Source of the DNA: Qipengyuania sp. JC766
GTDB lineage: Bacteria > Pseudomonadota > Alphaproteobacteria > Sphingomonadales > Sphingomonadaceae
DNA length: 64,000 nt
Assembly (NCBI RefSeq): GCF_040717445.1
Contig: NZ_JBFEFL010000001.1
Span: 1,240,001 to 1,304,000 of the forward strand
Reading direction: 5' to 3'
Numbering within the stretch: position 1 is the first letter of the stretch; each line of letters begins with the position of its first letter. Below the pieces are notes generated by a model. That model had not been told where the DNA came from, searched no databases, and saw only the letters and a list, made by a program, of their open reading frames with translations. Position numbers and translations under genes: made by a program. Positions 46,919 through 57,965 of the stretch are shown here, piece after piece.

Positions 46919-48535
46919 CTACTGGTTGTTCTGGCGCCCGAGGAAGCGCGGGATGTTCAGCGCACCGTCGTCGCCATCCTCGTCGTCCTCGTCCTCCTGC
47001 GCGGTGTTGGATCCGCGCGAGAGGTTCGCCATGCGTTCGAACAGCGTCGTGCCCGACCCGACGGAAGGCGCACCGCCGGCCTTGCCGGCACCGCCTTGCG
47101 AATTGCCGCCGCCTGTCTGTGCGCGAACCGGCTCGTTCGCTTCGGCGAGGCGATCGGCATCGAGCAGCAGCTCGTCCTTCTCGCCCGAACCGTCACCGGC
47201 AGTGCTGCCGCCACGATCCGCGGCGTAACCGTCTTCCTGTCCGACCGAGGAATGACCGCGATCGTCCGTGGCAGCGCCGACTACCGGACCTTCCTCGAAC
47301 TCGTCATCCTCTTCGGGACGACGCAGGCCGGCGAGCGGATCGACGATCTCGTCGACATCGTCCTGCTCGTCCTCGTCATGGTCTTCGTAGGCCTTGGGAA
47401 TGGCACCCATGCCCGACAGGCCGCCGACGCCCCGGGGCGCTTCGGTCGCTTCTTCCTCGATCTCGTGATCGTCCTCGTCCGTGAGTTCGAGAACGGGCCG
47501 CTTGGCCGCCGCTGCCGGAGCGGGCGCGGCTTCGCGCACAGGCTGCGGCGCCGGTGCGCGCGAGGATTCCCGCGCATCGATACCGGTCGCGACGACGGAC
47601 ACGCGGATTTTGCCTTCGAGGTCGGGATTGAATGCCGAACCCCAGATGATGTTGGCATCCTCGTCCACCAGGTCGCGGATATGGTTCGCCGCCTCGTCCA
47701 CTTCGAGCAGCTTCATGTCCTCGCCGCCGATGATCGAGATGATGACGCCCTTCGCGCCCTGCATCGACACGCCGTCGAGCAGCGGGTTCGCGATCGCCTT
47801 TTCGGCGGCCGCCAGCGCGCGGCTTTCGCCTTCGGCTTCGCCCGTGCCCATCATCGCCTTGCCCATTTCCTCCATCACCGACTTCACGTCGGCGAAGTCG
47901 AGGTTGATGAGGCCCGGCATGACCATGAGGTCGGTGATCGAGCGGACGCCCTGCTGAAGCACTTCGTCGGCCAGCTGGAACGCTTCCTTGAAGGTCGTTT
48001 CCGCCTTGGCGACCAGGAACAGGTTCTGGTTCGGAATGACGATCAGCGTATCGACGTGCTTCTGCAGTTCCTCGATGCCCGCTTCGGCGGCGCGCATGCG
48101 GCGCGTGCCTTCGAACAGGAACGGCTTGGTCACCACGCCCACGGTCAGGACGCCCTTGCGCCGCGCGGCTTCGGCCACGACCGGCGCTGCGCCGGTGCCG
48201 GTGCCGCCGCCCATACCCGCGGCGATGAAGCACATGTTCACCCCGTCCAGCAGTTCCTCGATCGCATCGACCGTTTCTTCGGCCGCGGCTTTGCCCACTT
48301 CGGGACGCGCGCCTGCGCCGAGGCCACCGGTGATGTCGGGGCCGAGCTGGATGCGCGTGTCGCAGGCCGCCGTGTTGAGCGCCTGCGCATCGGTGTTCGC
48401 CACGACGAACTCGACACCCTCGATCTCGGCCGCGACCATGTTGGCCACTGCATTGCCGCCGGCGCCACCGATACCGATGACGGTAATGCGCGGACGCAGT
48501 TCGTCCGAAGCGGGAGGGCCGATATTGATGCTCAT
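46919..48535 (-). CDS. ftsZ: Cell division protein FtsZ
   Basis: This 538-residue tubulin-like GTPase forms the division ring. The GTP-binding tubulin signature GGGTGTG lies at residues 109-115. The globular domain ends near residue 325; a long acidic disordered linker follows (about 330-520), as in other alphaproteobacteria, then the C-terminal partner-binding peptide [17 protein letters not shown] precedes the ATG. The 123-base gap before it holds a consensus DnaA box. Confidence 0.98.
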   Translation of the reverse strand: MSINIGPPASDELRPRITVIGIGGAGGNAVANMVAAEIEGVEFVVANTDAQALNTAACDTRIQLGPDITGGLGAGARPEVGKAAAEETVDAIEELLDGVNMCFIAAGMGGGTGTGAAPVVAEAARRKGVLTVGVVTKPFLFEGTRRMRAAEAGIEELQKHVDTLIVIPNQNLFLVAKAETTFKEAFQLADEVLQQGVRSITDLMVMPGLINLDFADVKSVMEEMGKAMMGTGEAEGESRALAAAEKAIANPLLDGVSMQGAKGVIISIIGGEDMKLLEVDEAANHIRDLVDEDANIIWGSAFNPDLEGKIRVSVVATGIDARESSRAPAPQPVREAAPAPAAAAKRPVLELTDEDDHEIEEEATEAPRGVGGLSGMGAIPKAYEDHDEDEQDDVDEIVDPLAGLRRPEEDDEFEEGPVVGAATDDRGHSSVGQEDGYAADRGGSTAGDGSGEKDELLLDADRLAEANEPVRAQTGGGNSQGGAGKAGGAPSVGSGTTLFERMANLSRGSNTAQEDEDDEDGDDGALNIPRFLGRQNNQ

Positions 48536-48607
48536 GTGCTAGTCCCTTCTGGGCGAATGCAGCTTGCCGTTAAGAAAAATCGATTTGCCATAGAAACGAA
48601 CCGCTAG

Positions 48608-48633
48608 TTATCCGCCGGCATCGTTTATCCACA
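48608..48633. promoter_or_regulatory. DnaA box pair upstream of ftsZ
   Basis: TTATCCACA at 48625-48633 is a perfect match to the strong DnaA box. A second, weaker copy in the same orientation, TTATCCGCC (7 of 9), lies at 48608-48616. Both fall in the 123-base ftsA-ftsZ gap. In Caulobacter DnaA activates ftsZ transcription, so this may be a regulatory site; no promoter elements were identified with confidence. Confidence 0.6.
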
Positions 48634-48658
48634 ATACTTAGCGGCACGCTTCACGACC

Positions 48659-49939
48659 TTAAAAGTTGGCCTTCATGGCCCTGAACAGGCGCTGGACCAC
48701 GGACCACAGGCCGGGCCGTATCACGTCCTGGTATGCCGGGTCGACCCGGCGAATGTCGATCGGGTCTTCCGCCGCGTAAAGGCAGATCCCGGTCAGCGTC
48801 GCGAAACCGGGATGCGCATGCGCTTCGGGCAATCCGCGGAGCGACGGCGGCTTGGCAATGCGGACCGGGCGGCCGAGCGCGCTCTGCGCGAAATCCGCGA
48901 TCCCGGCCAGTTCCGATCCCCCGCCGGTCAGCACGACCTGGCCGGAGACGAGGCCGGTGAAGCCCAGTTCCTTCAGCGCGCGCCCGGTTTCGTCCGTCAG
49001 GTGGGCGAGCTGTTCGGTCACGACCGACACCAGCTGCGCGCGCGAGATGCGGTTCTGTTCGTCCGCGCCGCGCGCTTGCCCGTCGGCCGCGCTTTCGTCC
49101 GGACCCAGCAGCGGGATCATTTCCCGATGATCGCTCGGCGCGGCGATCGCGGACCCGGACACGCATTTCAGGCGCTCCGCCTGGAAACGCCGGATGCCGA
49201 AGGACGATGCGATGGCGTCGGTGATATCGCTGGAGCCGAACGGAATGCTCTTGAGCCCGAGCAACATTCCGGCGGCGTAGACGCTCACATTGGTGACATC
49301 GCCGCCGATCTCGACCAGCGCAGTGCCCAGTTCGCGTTCTTCGGGCGTCAGGCTCGAATGGCCCGCCGCGATCGGGGTCGCGACCACGCTTTCCACTTCA
49401 AGGTGCGCGTTCTGGACCGCTTCGATCAGGTTGCGGACGGGTGCGCTTTCGGCCAGCATCACGTGGATGTCGACGCCCAAGTGCTCGGCATGGAGGCCGG
49501 ACGGGTTGGCGACGCCATGCGCCCCATCGAGCGTGTAATGCGCGGGCTGCGCGTGCAGGACCATCCGCCCGTCGGGCTGGATCGTCTCGCGCGCGACCAG
49601 CAGCAGCTGCTCGATATCCTCGTCCTCGATCCGGCGGCCGCCGATCTCGATCTCGACCTTGGCGATGCGGCTTTCCAGGCCCGCGCCGGTGCAGCCGACC
49701 CAGACGCTGGAGACGTTCGTGCCCGCCATGCGCTCGGCCCGCTCCACCGCGTCACGGATGGCATGGGTGGCGGCGGCCATGTCGGTCACGTAACCGCGCT
49801 TGATCCCCTGGCTGGCCCGGTGACCGGAGCCCAGGACAACCAGTTCGTCCGTTTCCGTCAGGCCCATGATCATCGCCGAAATGCGGAAGGAGCCGACATT
49901 CACGGCCCCGAACACGCGCGCTATGCGAGGCGTCGCCAT
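48659..49939 (-). CDS. ftsA: Cell division protein FtsA
   Basis: This 426-residue actin-like ATPase anchors FtsZ filaments to the membrane. The actin-family blocks FGAVNVGSFRISAMI (phosphate 1), LVEIGGDVTNVSVYAAG (phosphate 2) and VVLTGGGSELAGI (adenosine) are present, and the C-terminus (LWSVVQRLFRAMKANF) is a membrane-binding amphipathic helix. Its ATG overlaps the ftsQ stop (TGATG). Confidence 0.96.
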   Translation of the reverse strand: MATPRIARVFGAVNVGSFRISAMIMGLTETDELVVLGSGHRASQGIKRGYVTDMAAATHAIRDAVERAERMAGTNVSSVWVGCTGAGLESRIAKVEIEIGGRRIEDEDIEQLLLVARETIQPDGRMVLHAQPAHYTLDGAHGVANPSGLHAEHLGVDIHVMLAESAPVRNLIEAVQNAHLEVESVVATPIAAGHSSLTPEERELGTALVEIGGDVTNVSVYAAGMLLGLKSIPFGSSDITDAIASSFGIRRFQAERLKCVSGSAIAAPSDHREMIPLLGPDESAADGQARGADEQNRISRAQLVSVVTEQLAHLTDETGRALKELGFTGLVSGQVVLTGGGSELAGIADFAQSALGRPVRIAKPPSLRGLPEAHAHPGFATLTGICLYAAEDPIDIRRVDPAYQDVIRPGLWSVVQRLFRAMKANF

Positions 49940-50838
49940 CAGCTACCCTCCCCTTCACCGATGCGGTCGCCGTCCCGCGTGAGCATGTAGACCCGGCCCG
50001 GCGCGCGCATGTCGAAGCGCGCGACCCTGCCGCCCAGAAGGCGCTGGCGCCCGTCGAGCTTGGCGAAGGAGACGAGCGCGCTGGCCGCCTCGTCCGAGCC
50101 TTCGGGCATGGCCAGCACCTGGTCGGTCTTGAAGGTCAGGTTCCAGCGGCGGTTGCCGATCCATTCGGCTTCGACCACCTGCGGTTTGAGCGCGGGCGCC
50201 GCATCGAGCAGTTCGCCCAGCGCCACGACCTGCTTGCGCGCACCCATGCCGGACACGATCAGCATGCCCTTGGCGTTCTCGGCGGAAATCGGTTCCAGCT
50301 CCTCGCCGGTCTCGTCGATCAGGACCAGCCGGTCGGGCTTGCGCAGCACGGCGTGCGGCTCGCGTTCGACGATGTCGACCAGGATCGTGTCGGGCAACTG
50401 GCGCGAGACGCGCGCGTCCTTCACCCAGCTCAGTTCGACCACCTCGCTGCGGATCGCTTCCAGGTCGACCAGCGGCATCGGGGTCTCGCGGGCGGACAGG
50501 ACCCGTTCGTAGACGCGCAACTCGTTGATCCGGTCGACGCCGGTAACCTGCACGCGCTGGACCTCGAAACCGGAATCGGACGCCCAGACCGCCATCTGCG
50601 CCTGCGCCATCGCAGGCACGCCGGCGAGCGATGCGACCAGCCATGCAAGGCCGCCCGCCACGGCCAGAATCACGACCAGGAACGCCTTTTGCAGCTGTTC
50701 CTCGGTGAAGGGCAGGATCGCGACCAGCTGGTCGGTCAGCCCCATCGTCTTCGCCTTCGCGCGCCGCGCGGTCGTCGCGCGCTTGCGCTGCGCGGTCGAA
50801 CGGCGTGCGCTGGTCGGCTTGCGCTTGACCCTAGCCAT
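49939..50838 (-). CDS. ftsQ: Cell division protein FtsQ
   Basis: This 299-residue bitopic membrane protein joins early and late division proteins. It has a basic cytoplasmic tail (ARVKRKPTSARRSTAQRKR), one membrane helix (FLVVILAVAGGLAWLVASLAG), a POTRA domain (VQRVQVTGVDRINELRVYERV) and the beta domain (GGRVARFDMRAPGRVYM). The ATG at 50838 overlaps the ddl stop. Confidence 0.93.
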   Translation of the reverse strand: MARVKRKPTSARRSTAQRKRATTARRAKAKTMGLTDQLVAILPFTEEQLQKAFLVVILAVAGGLAWLVASLAGVPAMAQAQMAVWASDSGFEVQRVQVTGVDRINELRVYERVLSARETPMPLVDLEAIRSEVVELSWVKDARVSRQLPDTILVDIVEREPHAVLRKPDRLVLIDETGEELEPISAENAKGMLIVSGMGARKQVVALGELLDAAPALKPQVVEAEWIGNRRWNLTFKTDQVLAMPEGSDEAASALVSFAKLDGRQRLLGGRVARFDMRAPGRVYMLTRDGDRIGEGEGS

Positions 50839-51799
50839 CGGCCCCCTCCTTCGCATGCACCCGCAATGCTTCCGCCACGATCGCCTCCACCAGCGTCGGA
50901 TAATCCATGCCGACATGCGCGGCCTGTTCCGGAACCAGGCTGAGCGGCGTCATGCCGGGCTGGGTGTTGGTTTCCAGCACGAACAGGCCGTCGACGCCCT
51001 GCTCGTCGTCCCAGCGGAAATCGGTGCGGCTCGTGCCCTTGCATCCCAGCGCCGTGTGACAGCGGACCGCCAGTTGCAGACACGCCTGCTCGATTTCTTC
51101 CGGCAGTTGCGCGGGACAGATGTGGTCGGTCATCCCGTCGGTATACTTGGCGTCGAAATCGTAGAAGCCGCTCTTGGGCTTCAGCTCGGTAACCGCCAGC
51201 GCGCGCGGGCCATCCGGACCGTCGATCACGGCGGAGGTCAGCTCGCGCCCGCGGATGAAGGGTTCGGCCAGCAACTGGCGGAATTCCTGCCACGGCCCGG
51301 CCGCATCGCGGCGGATCGGATTGCCGTAATTGCTCTCGTCGGTCACGATCGCCACGCCGACGGAGGAGCCTTCGTTGACGGGCTTCAGCACATAGGGGCG
51401 CGGCAGCGGATCGCCGTCATAGAGGCTCTCGCTCGCCACGATCCGCCCGCCGGGCATCGGCACGCCCTTGGGCACCAGCAACAGCTTGGTCAGTTCCTTG
51501 TCGATCGCGATTACCGAGGTGGCCAGGCCCGAATGGGTATAGGGCACGCCCATTAGGTCGAGCATGCCCTGCACCGTGCCGTCTTCGCCCGGAACGCCGT
51601 GCAGCGCGTTGAAGACCACATCCGGCGCGGCTTCCGCGATGCGCGCGGCGACGTCGCGGTCCATGTCGATCCGGGTCACGCGATGGCCGCGGCTTTCCAG
51701 CGCCTTCGCAACGCCCTCGCCTGACATGAGGCTGACGGGTCGTTCGTTCGCCCAGCCGCCCATCAGGACCGCAACGTGCCATGTCCGCGCGTCCGTCAT
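50831..51799 (-). CDS. ddl: D-alanine--D-alanine ligase
   Basis: This 322-residue ATP-grasp enzyme makes D-Ala-D-Ala for the peptidoglycan stem. Motifs: FNALHGVPGEDGTVQG, YVLKPVNEGSSVGV, and metal ligands in the final FVLETNTQPGMTPLSL. The ATG at 51799 overlaps the murB stop by 4 bases (ATGA). Confidence 0.97.
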   Translation of the reverse strand: MTDARTWHVAVLMGGWANERPVSLMSGEGVAKALESRGHRVTRIDMDRDVAARIAEAAPDVVFNALHGVPGEDGTVQGMLDLMGVPYTHSGLATSVIAIDKELTKLLLVPKGVPMPGGRIVASESLYDGDPLPRPYVLKPVNEGSSVGVAIVTDESNYGNPIRRDAAGPWQEFRQLLAEPFIRGRELTSAVIDGPDGPRALAVTELKPKSGFYDFDAKYTDGMTDHICPAQLPEEIEQACLQLAVRCHTALGCKGTSRTDFRWDDEQGVDGLFVLETNTQPGMTPLSLVPEQAAHVGMDYPTLVEAIVAEALRVHAKEGADG

Positions 51800-52773
51800 G
51801 GCCTGCCCACCCGCTTGATTTCCCATTCCAGGGTGATGCCCGAATTCGCGTAGACGCGCGCTTTCACTTCCTCGCCCAGCCCTTCGATGTCGGCGCTGGT
51901 CGCATCGCCCGTGTTGATCAGGAAATTGGTGTGCTTCTCGCTCACCTGCGCGCCGCCCAGGGTCAGCCCGCGGCATCCGGCCGCGTCGACCAGTTGCCAT
52001 GCCTTTTCGCCCGGTGGGTTCTTGAAGGTCGAGCCGCCGGTCTTGGTGCGGACGGGCTGCGATTCCTCGCGCGCCTTGGCGATGCGCTCCATTTCCGCGC
52101 CGATCGCCTGCGGATCGCCCGGTTCGCCGCGAAAGCGCGCCGTCACCACGATCGCGCCTTCGGGAAGCGCCGAATGGCGGTAGCTGTAATCCAGATCCTC
52201 CGCCGGCAGGGTGAAATAGCGGCCATTGGGCATGACCACGTCGCAATCGACCAGCACGTCCGCGACCTCGCGGCCGTAGGCGCCGCCGTTCATGCGCACC
52301 AAGCCGCCGACGGTCCCGGGAATGCCGCGCAGGAATTCGAGCCCCGCGATGCCGGCATCGCGCGCGGTCGATGCGACCAGTACGCCATGCGCGCCCGCGC
52401 CGCAGGACACGATGCAGTCGTCCCCGGCGTCCACCCCGGCGAATGCCTTGCCCAGCTTCACCACCACGCCCGGCACGCCGCCGTCGCGGATGATGAGGTT
52501 CGATCCGAGGCCCAGCGCCATGATCGGCAGTTCGCCGCCCAGCCGCTCCACGAAGGTGCGCAAATCGTCGAGGTCGGCGGGTTCGAACAGCCAGTCCGCC
52601 GCGCCGCCGCTCTTGAACCAGACGAGCTTGGCGAGCGGCGCATCGGGCGTCACCTTGCCGCGAATGCCGTGCGTCGGGACCGGGGCGCCCACGGCGCCTT
52701 CCACCTCGACTTCGGCATCGGGCGCGCCGCCTTCGTCCAGCATCGGCCAGTCGTCGGGCTGCATCATGCTCAT
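51796..52773 (-). CDS. murB: UDP-N-acetylenolpyruvoylglucosamine reductase
   Basis: This 325-residue FAD enzyme makes UDP-MurNAc. The FAD-binding blocks [14 protein letters not shown] and [11 protein letters not shown] and the catalytic regions YSYRHSAL and [10 protein letters not shown] match the type I family. An N-terminal 30-residue acidic extension precedes the conserved part ([16 protein letters not shown]). The ATG at 52773 gives a 4-base overlap with murC; codons 3 and 4 are also ATG. Confidence 0.95.
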   Translation of the reverse strand: MSMMQPDDWPMLDEGGAPDAEVEVEGAVGAPVPTHGIRGKVTPDAPLAKLVWFKSGGAADWLFEPADLDDLRTFVERLGGELPIMALGLGSNLIIRDGGVPGVVVKLGKAFAGVDAGDDCIVSCGAGAHGVLVASTARDAGIAGLEFLRGIPGTVGGLVRMNGGAYGREVADVLVDCDVVMPNGRYFTLPAEDLDYSYRHSALPEGAIVVTARFRGEPGDPQAIGAEMERIAKAREESQPVRTKTGGSTFKNPPGEKAWQLVDAAGCRGLTLGGAQVSEKHTNFLINTGDATSADIEGLGEEVKARVYANSGITLEWEIKRVGRP

Positions 52774-54179
52774 GCGCCGCGCTCCTGCGCGATAAGCGCG
52801 GGCAGTTCCGCCGCCCAGCGGGTGATGTCGCCCGCGCCAAGGCATACGACGATGTCCCCGGGCTCGATGGTCCCGGCCAGTTCGCGCGCCAGCTCCTCGC
52901 GGTCCGCGACCGTGGCCGCCCGGCGATGGCCGCGCTCCTTCAGTCCGGCGACAAGCGCTTCGGCCGTCGCGCCCTCGATCGGGTCCTCGCCCGCCTCGTA
53001 AACGGGGGTGACATAGGTGATGTCGGAATCGTTGAAGGCCGTCTGGAAGTCTTCCATCAAATCGTTGAGGCGCGTGTAGCGATGCGGCTGCATGACGGCG
53101 ATGACGCGATTGGTCGCCGCCTCGCGCGCCGCGCCCAGCACCGCGCGGATTTCGACCGGGTGATGGGCGTAATCGTCGATGATCGTGGCACCCGCCGCCT
53201 CGCCGGTCTTCGTGAAGCGGCGCTTCACCCCGTCGAACTGGCGGAAGCCGGTGCGGATCGTATCCTCGTCGATGCCCATTTCCAGCGCCACGGCAACGGC
53301 CGCCAGCGCGTTCTGGACGTTGTGGCGGCCCGGCATGGGCAGTTCGATATCGGCAATCCGGCGCTGTTCCCCGTCGCGTTCGTGCAGCACGGCGTCGAAC
53401 ATGCTCATCCCGCCTTCGTAGCGCACGTTTTCCCCGCGCAGGTCGGCCTGGGCGGAAAAGCCGTAGGTCAGGATGCGCCGGTCGCGCACCTTGGCGATCA
53501 CGCTTTGCACTTCGGGGTGGTCGACGCACAGGATGGCGACGCCGTAGAACGGCACGTTCTCGATGAAATCGACGAAGGCCTGCCGCACCGCGTCGAAGCT
53601 ACCGTAATGGTCGAGATGTTCGGGATCGATATTGGTGACGATGGCGATCTGGCCGTCCAGCCGCAGGAAGCTGCCGTCGCTCTCGTCCGCCTCGACCACC
53701 ATCCACTCGCTGTCGCCCAGCCGCGCGTTGGAACCGAACTGGTTGATGATCCCGCCATTGATGACCGTCGGATCGACATTGCCGGCGTGAAGCAGCGTGG
53801 CGACCATGCTGGTGGTGGTCGTCTTGCCGTGCGTGCCCGCGACGGCGACGGTACGCTTCAACCGCATCAGTTCCGCCAGCATTTCCGCACGGCGAACCAC
53901 GGGAATGCGGTTTTCCAATGCGCAGACGACTTCGGGATTGGTCCGCTTCACCGCGGTGGACGTCACGATGACCGCGGCGCCTTCCACGTTCTCGCGCTCC
54001 TGCCCGATCTTCACCGAGATGCCGAGCGAGCGGAGGCGTTCCACCGTCGGGCTTTCGCGCAGGTCGCTGCCCTGCACGGTGTAGCCCAGATTGTGCATCA
54101 CTTCCGCGATGCCGGACATGCCGATCCCGCCGATGCCGACGAAATGGATCGTGCCGATATCGGTGCCGACGCCGGTCAC
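52770..54179 (-). CDS. murC: UDP-N-acetylmuramate--L-alanine ligase
   Basis: This 469-residue Mur ligase adds L-alanine to UDP-MurNAc. Motifs: [17 protein letters not shown] at the N-terminus, ATP loop GTHGKTTTT (115-123), EADESDGSF and [10 protein letters not shown]. The start is a GTG at 54179 that overlaps the murG stop (GTGA); the family N-terminus begins there. Confidence 0.97.
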   Translation of the reverse strand: MTGVGTDIGTIHFVGIGGIGMSGIAEVMHNLGYTVQGSDLRESPTVERLRSLGISVKIGQERENVEGAAVIVTSTAVKRTNPEVVCALENRIPVVRRAEMLAELMRLKRTVAVAGTHGKTTTTSMVATLLHAGNVDPTVINGGIINQFGSNARLGDSEWMVVEADESDGSFLRLDGQIAIVTNIDPEHLDHYGSFDAVRQAFVDFIENVPFYGVAILCVDHPEVQSVIAKVRDRRILTYGFSAQADLRGENVRYEGGMSMFDAVLHERDGEQRRIADIELPMPGRHNVQNALAAVAVALEMGIDEDTIRTGFRQFDGVKRRFTKTGEAAGATIIDDYAHHPVEIRAVLGAAREAATNRVIAVMQPHRYTRLNDLMEDFQTAFNDSDITYVTPVYEAGEDPIEGATAEALVAGLKERGHRRAATVADREELARELAGTIEPGDIVVCLGAGDITRWAAELPALIAQERGA

Positions 54180-55372
54180 TGCGCGCTCTCCTTCGCGGCG
54201 CCCTGCCCCACGGCCGCGCCCTGCGTCGCGCCGCGCGCATTGTTCGCGCCCACGCGGATAACGTCCATCATGGCATCGCCGCCGAAGCTCTCGACCAGGT
54301 CGGCAAGGTCCTGCGCCGCTTTCGGCCGGCCGCAGTTCCACGCCGCGTGGGCCGCGGTCGCCAGCGTCTGTGGCTTCTGCGCCATCGCCTGGATCTGCTT
54401 GGCCAGTTCCTTGGCCGTGAACTGTTCCTGCCGGATCATCCGCGCCCCGCCCGCCTTCGCCACTTCCTTGGTGTTGAAGGACTGGTGATCGTCGGTCGCG
54501 ATCGGCAGCGGGATCAGGATCGCCGGGCGACCCACGGCGGTCAGTTCTGCGATGGTGGATGCGCCGGCGCGGCCGATGAACAGGTGCGCATCGGCCAAGC
54601 GCGATGCCATGTCCTCGAAATAGGTGCCCAGTTCGGCCGGGATGTCGTGGTCGGCGTAGCGCTTGCGCACCGCGTCGATATCCTCGGGCCGGCACTGCTG
54701 GGTGATCTGCAACCGCGCTCGCAGCGCCGGCTGGAGCATGGCGAGCCCGTCCGGCACCACTTCAGACAGGACGCGTGCGCCTTGGCTGCCGCCCGTCACC
54801 AGCACGCGCAGCAGTCCGTCCTCGGTAAAGGCGGGGAACGGTTCCTCGCGCAATTGCAGGACTTCGGACCGCACCGGATTGCCGACCAGCGCGACCTTGT
54901 CCCGGTGCTTGTCCGCCAGCCGCTCGATCTCGGGATAGGCGGTGGCGATCGCCTGCACCCTGCCGGCCAGCAGGCGGTTGACCCGGCCCAGCACGGCGTT
55001 CTGTTCGTGCACGACGCTGGGTATCTTCGCAGAGGTGGACGCCAGCAGAGCGGGCAGCGCGGGGTACCCGCCGAAGCCTATGACGGCGCTGGGCTGGAAG
55101 CTTTCGAACAGACGCAGCGCCATGCTGCGCCCCTTGAGCACCGCGCGAAGCCCCTTGATCCACTGGATCGGGTTCTTGCCGAAGCGACCGGCGGGCAAGA
55201 CGTGCGCAGGAAGGAAATCGGGCTTGCCCGGGATGGCCGCGCCGCGCTCGTCCGTGATCAGCGCCACGTGATGGCCGCGCCGTTCCAGCTCGGTCGCCAG
55301 TGCGAAGGCGGGAATGATATGGCCGCCGGTGCCGCCAGCGGCGAGCACGTAATGGCGGTTCGGGCCGGTCAT
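54176..55372 (-). CDS. murG: UDP-GlcNAc:lipid I N-acetylglucosaminyltransferase
   Basis: This 398-residue GT28 enzyme makes lipid II at the inner face of the membrane. The N-terminal loop [30 protein letters not shown] and the GT-B C-terminal block [25 protein letters not shown] with the Gln-Ser in DDHQSFN are all present. A C-terminal tail of about 30 residues past the domain is Ala/Gln rich. The start overlaps the ftsW stop (ATGA). Confidence 0.96.
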   Translation of the reverse strand: MTGPNRHYVLAAGGTGGHIIPAFALATELERRGHHVALITDERGAAIPGKPDFLPAHVLPAGRFGKNPIQWIKGLRAVLKGRSMALRLFESFQPSAVIGFGGYPALPALLASTSAKIPSVVHEQNAVLGRVNRLLAGRVQAIATAYPEIERLADKHRDKVALVGNPVRSEVLQLREEPFPAFTEDGLLRVLVTGGSQGARVLSEVVPDGLAMLQPALRARLQITQQCRPEDIDAVRKRYADHDIPAELGTYFEDMASRLADAHLFIGRAGASTIAELTAVGRPAILIPLPIATDDHQSFNTKEVAKAGGARMIRQEQFTAKELAKQIQAMAQKPQTLATAAHAAWNCGRPKAAQDLADLVESFGGDAMMDVIRVGANNARGATQGAAVGQGAAKESAQ

Positions 55373-56613
55373 CGGGGACTTCCTTCCTTCTCGGCCTTCG
55401 TCCCCAGGAGAACCTTCAGCCCGGGCGTCTCGCGCGTCAGGAACGGGTTGCGCCGGGTGATGGCAAGGAGAAGGCCCACGGTCACGCAGGTCGCGACCGT
55501 AGAGGACCCGCCATAGGATACCAAGGGCAGCGTCATGCCTTTCGACGGGAAAAGCTGCAGGTTGACGAGCATGTTGATGAAGGCCTGCCCGCCCAGCTGC
55601 GCGGTAAGGCCTGCGCCGGCCAGCAGCGCGAAAAGGTTCTCCTCGTCCGCCAGCCGTACCAGCACGCGGACCACGATGGCGAGGAACAGGGCGACGATCA
55701 CGGCGCAAGCGAGCAGGCCGAATTCCTCGCCCACGACCGAGAAGATGTAATCGGTATGCGCTTCGGGCAGCCGCATCTTGCGGATACCGAGGCCGTAGCC
55801 GGTGCCGGTCCAGCCGCCCGACAGCAGCGTGCGCTGCGCCAGGTCCACCTGGTCGTAGGCAGTGCCGCCGGCAAAGAAGCTGTCGATCCGGTTGCGGGCG
55901 TTGTCGTAGAAGAAATAGGTCAGCGTCACGCCCGACAGGCCGCCGACGATGATCCCGGCGATCTTCTTCATCGCGACGCCCGACAGCAGGATCAGCGTGA
56001 ACCAGACGCCGCCGAACAGCATGGTGTCCCCGAAATTGGGCTGCAGCATCAGCAGCGCTCCGACGAGCGCCATCACCGCGCCGGTCGCCCACGCCACCGG
56101 CAGGTCGGGATCGCGGATGCGCCAGGACAGGATCCACGCGAGCAGGATCGCGAAACCCGGCTTCAGGAATTCGGACGGCTGCAGGGTCAGGCCGAACTTC
56201 AGCCAGCGCCGCGCGCCGTTCACCTCGTGACCGATGCCCGGAATGATGACCGGGATCATCAGGACCACCATCGCGAAGGCCAGCAGGATTCCGATCCTGC
56301 GCGCATCCTCGCGCTGCAGGAAGGACAGGCCCAGCATCGCCATGACGCCGATCGCGGTCCATCGGAGGTGCGCCCAGTAGAAATAGAGCGGATCGAGCGC
56401 TTCATCCGCAGTCGAAAGGCGCGCCGCGGTGGCAGGCGAACCGGCGGAAACCGCGACCGTGCCGATCAGCATCAGGACCAGCACGAGGCCCAGCAGCACC
56501 CGGTCCACTTCCCGCCACCACACGCGCAGCTCGTTCCAGAAGGACCGGTGGCGCGGCCTGCCGCCCACCCGGTTGTCGGTCCGCCGCGGGATGTACGGCT
56601 GCGTCGCGCTCAT
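55369..56613 (-). CDS. ftsW: SEDS glycan polymerase FtsW
   Basis: This 414-residue polytopic SEDS protein polymerises septal peptidoglycan with FtsI. It has about ten membrane helices, the motif HEVNGARRWLKFG, LQPSEFLKPGFAILLAW and the C-terminal MTLPLVSYGGSST, with HTDYIFSVVGEEFG holding the conserved acidic loop. The cytoplasmic N-terminus is basic. It is coupled to murD by a 4-base overlap. Confidence 0.96.
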   Translation of the reverse strand: MSATQPYIPRRTDNRVGGRPRHRSFWNELRVWWREVDRVLLGLVLVLMLIGTVAVSAGSPATAARLSTADEALDPLYFYWAHLRWTAIGVMAMLGLSFLQREDARRIGILLAFAMVVLMIPVIIPGIGHEVNGARRWLKFGLTLQPSEFLKPGFAILLAWILSWRIRDPDLPVAWATGAVMALVGALLMLQPNFGDTMLFGGVWFTLILLSGVAMKKIAGIIVGGLSGVTLTYFFYDNARNRIDSFFAGGTAYDQVDLAQRTLLSGGWTGTGYGLGIRKMRLPEAHTDYIFSVVGEEFGLLACAVIVALFLAIVVRVLVRLADEENLFALLAGAGLTAQLGGQAFINMLVNLQLFPSKGMTLPLVSYGGSSTVATCVTVGLLLAITRRNPFLTRETPGLKVLLGTKAEKEGSPR

Positions 56614-57965
56614 CGTGGAGCCCCTCCGACAGGGCCGAAATCGGCCGGATCGCAGTCGGTCACTTCGGCCACGATCTTGCGGAAATGCTCGCCCCGCTTC
56701 TCGAAATCGCGGAACTGGTCGAAGCTGGCGCAGGCCGGCGACAGCAACACCACCTCGCCTGTCTTCGCCTTCGCCGACGAGCGCTGCACAGCCTCGCACA
56801 GCAGCTCGCACGGCTCCACCGGCACCCGACCGGTCAGGAGAGCGGCAAAGGCGGGGCCGGCCTCGCCGATCGTGTAGGCGCAGGCAACATTGCCCAGCTG
56901 CGCCTCGCACTCGCCCAGCCCTTCCTCCTTCGCCAGGCCACCCAGGATCCAGTGAATGCGCGGATCGGGATCCGCCGGATAGGCAGCCAGCGCGGGCGCG
57001 GCAGAGGCGGTGTTGGTCGCCTTGCTGTCGTTGACGAAGGTCACGCCGTCCTTCTCGCACACCACTTCCATGCGGTGCGGCAGGCCGCCGAAGGACCGCA
57101 GCGCGGGCTCCCACGCGGCCCGGTCGACGCCGATCGCTTCGACCAGTGCGATAGCCGCCGCGGCGTTTTCCAGATTGTGCGGCCCGGCAAGCGCGGGCCA
57201 GTCGGGCTGCAACTGAGCGTAGGATTGCGGCGTCAGGCGCACGGCGCGCTCTGCGCCGCGACGCGCCTCTTCCGCCAGTCGCACCGCTTCCGTCGGCGCG
57301 TCCCCGGCGCCGAACGCGGCGAACTGGCCGACATTCTGCATCGCGAACAGGCGGGCCTTGGAAAAGCAGTACGCCTCGAAGCCGTCATACCGGTCGAGAT
57401 GGTCGGGCGTGATGTTGAGCAGCGCCGCCGCGTCGCAGGCGAGCGAGCGGGTGAGATCGATCTGGTAGCTCGACAGTTCGAGGACATAAACCCCGCCTTC
57501 AGGCAGCGGATCCTCGCCCAGGATCGGTACGCCGATATTGCCGCCCATCCGCACGGGCACGCCCGCCTCATCGAGGATGTGGGTCACGAGCGCGGTCGTG
57601 GTGGACTTGCCGTTCGTCCCGGTGATGCCGACCACCCGATGGGCCGGCAGCGACTGGCGCGCCTGCGCGAACAGTTCGATATCGCCGATCACCGGTACGC
57701 CGAAACGCTCCGCATGGGCGGTGATAGGGTGGGTGTTGAGCGGCACGCCCGGGGAAACGACGAGGCCGTCGAAGGCCGTGAGATCCGTTTCGAGCGGATC
57801 GGCGAGCGTGCAGCGTCCTTCGAAAGGCGCACGGGCCACATCCTGCCGGTCCCACGCGGTAACGTGCGCCCCGCTCGCCAGCAGCGCTTCGGCCGCAGCC
57901 GCGCCGGAACGCGCCAGCCCGAGGACGGCGTAGCGCTTGCCGGCGAAGACGGGCGAGACGATCAT
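56610..57965 (-). CDS. murD: UDP-MurNAc-L-alanine--D-glutamate ligase
   Basis: This 451-residue Mur ligase adds D-glutamate. The ATP loop GTNGKSTTT lies at 116-124, with [22 protein letters not shown] and PHRMEVV downstream and [11 protein letters not shown] in the third domain. The ATG at 57965 overlaps the mraY stop; sequence further upstream in this frame lies antisense or out of frame to mraY and murF and is not part of the gene. Confidence 0.97.
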   Translation of the reverse strand: MIVSPVFAGKRYAVLGLARSGAAAAEALLASGAHVTAWDRQDVARAPFEGRCTLADPLETDLTAFDGLVVSPGVPLNTHPITAHAERFGVPVIGDIELFAQARQSLPAHRVVGITGTNGKSTTTALVTHILDEAGVPVRMGGNIGVPILGEDPLPEGGVYVLELSSYQIDLTRSLACDAAALLNITPDHLDRYDGFEAYCFSKARLFAMQNVGQFAAFGAGDAPTEAVRLAEEARRGAERAVRLTPQSYAQLQPDWPALAGPHNLENAAAAIALVEAIGVDRAAWEPALRSFGGLPHRMEVVCEKDGVTFVNDSKATNTASAAPALAAYPADPDPRIHWILGGLAKEEGLGECEAQLGNVACAYTIGEAGPAFAALLTGRVPVEPCELLCEAVQRSSAKAKTGEVVLLSPACASFDQFRDFEKRGEHFRKIVAEVTDCDPADFGPVGGAPR

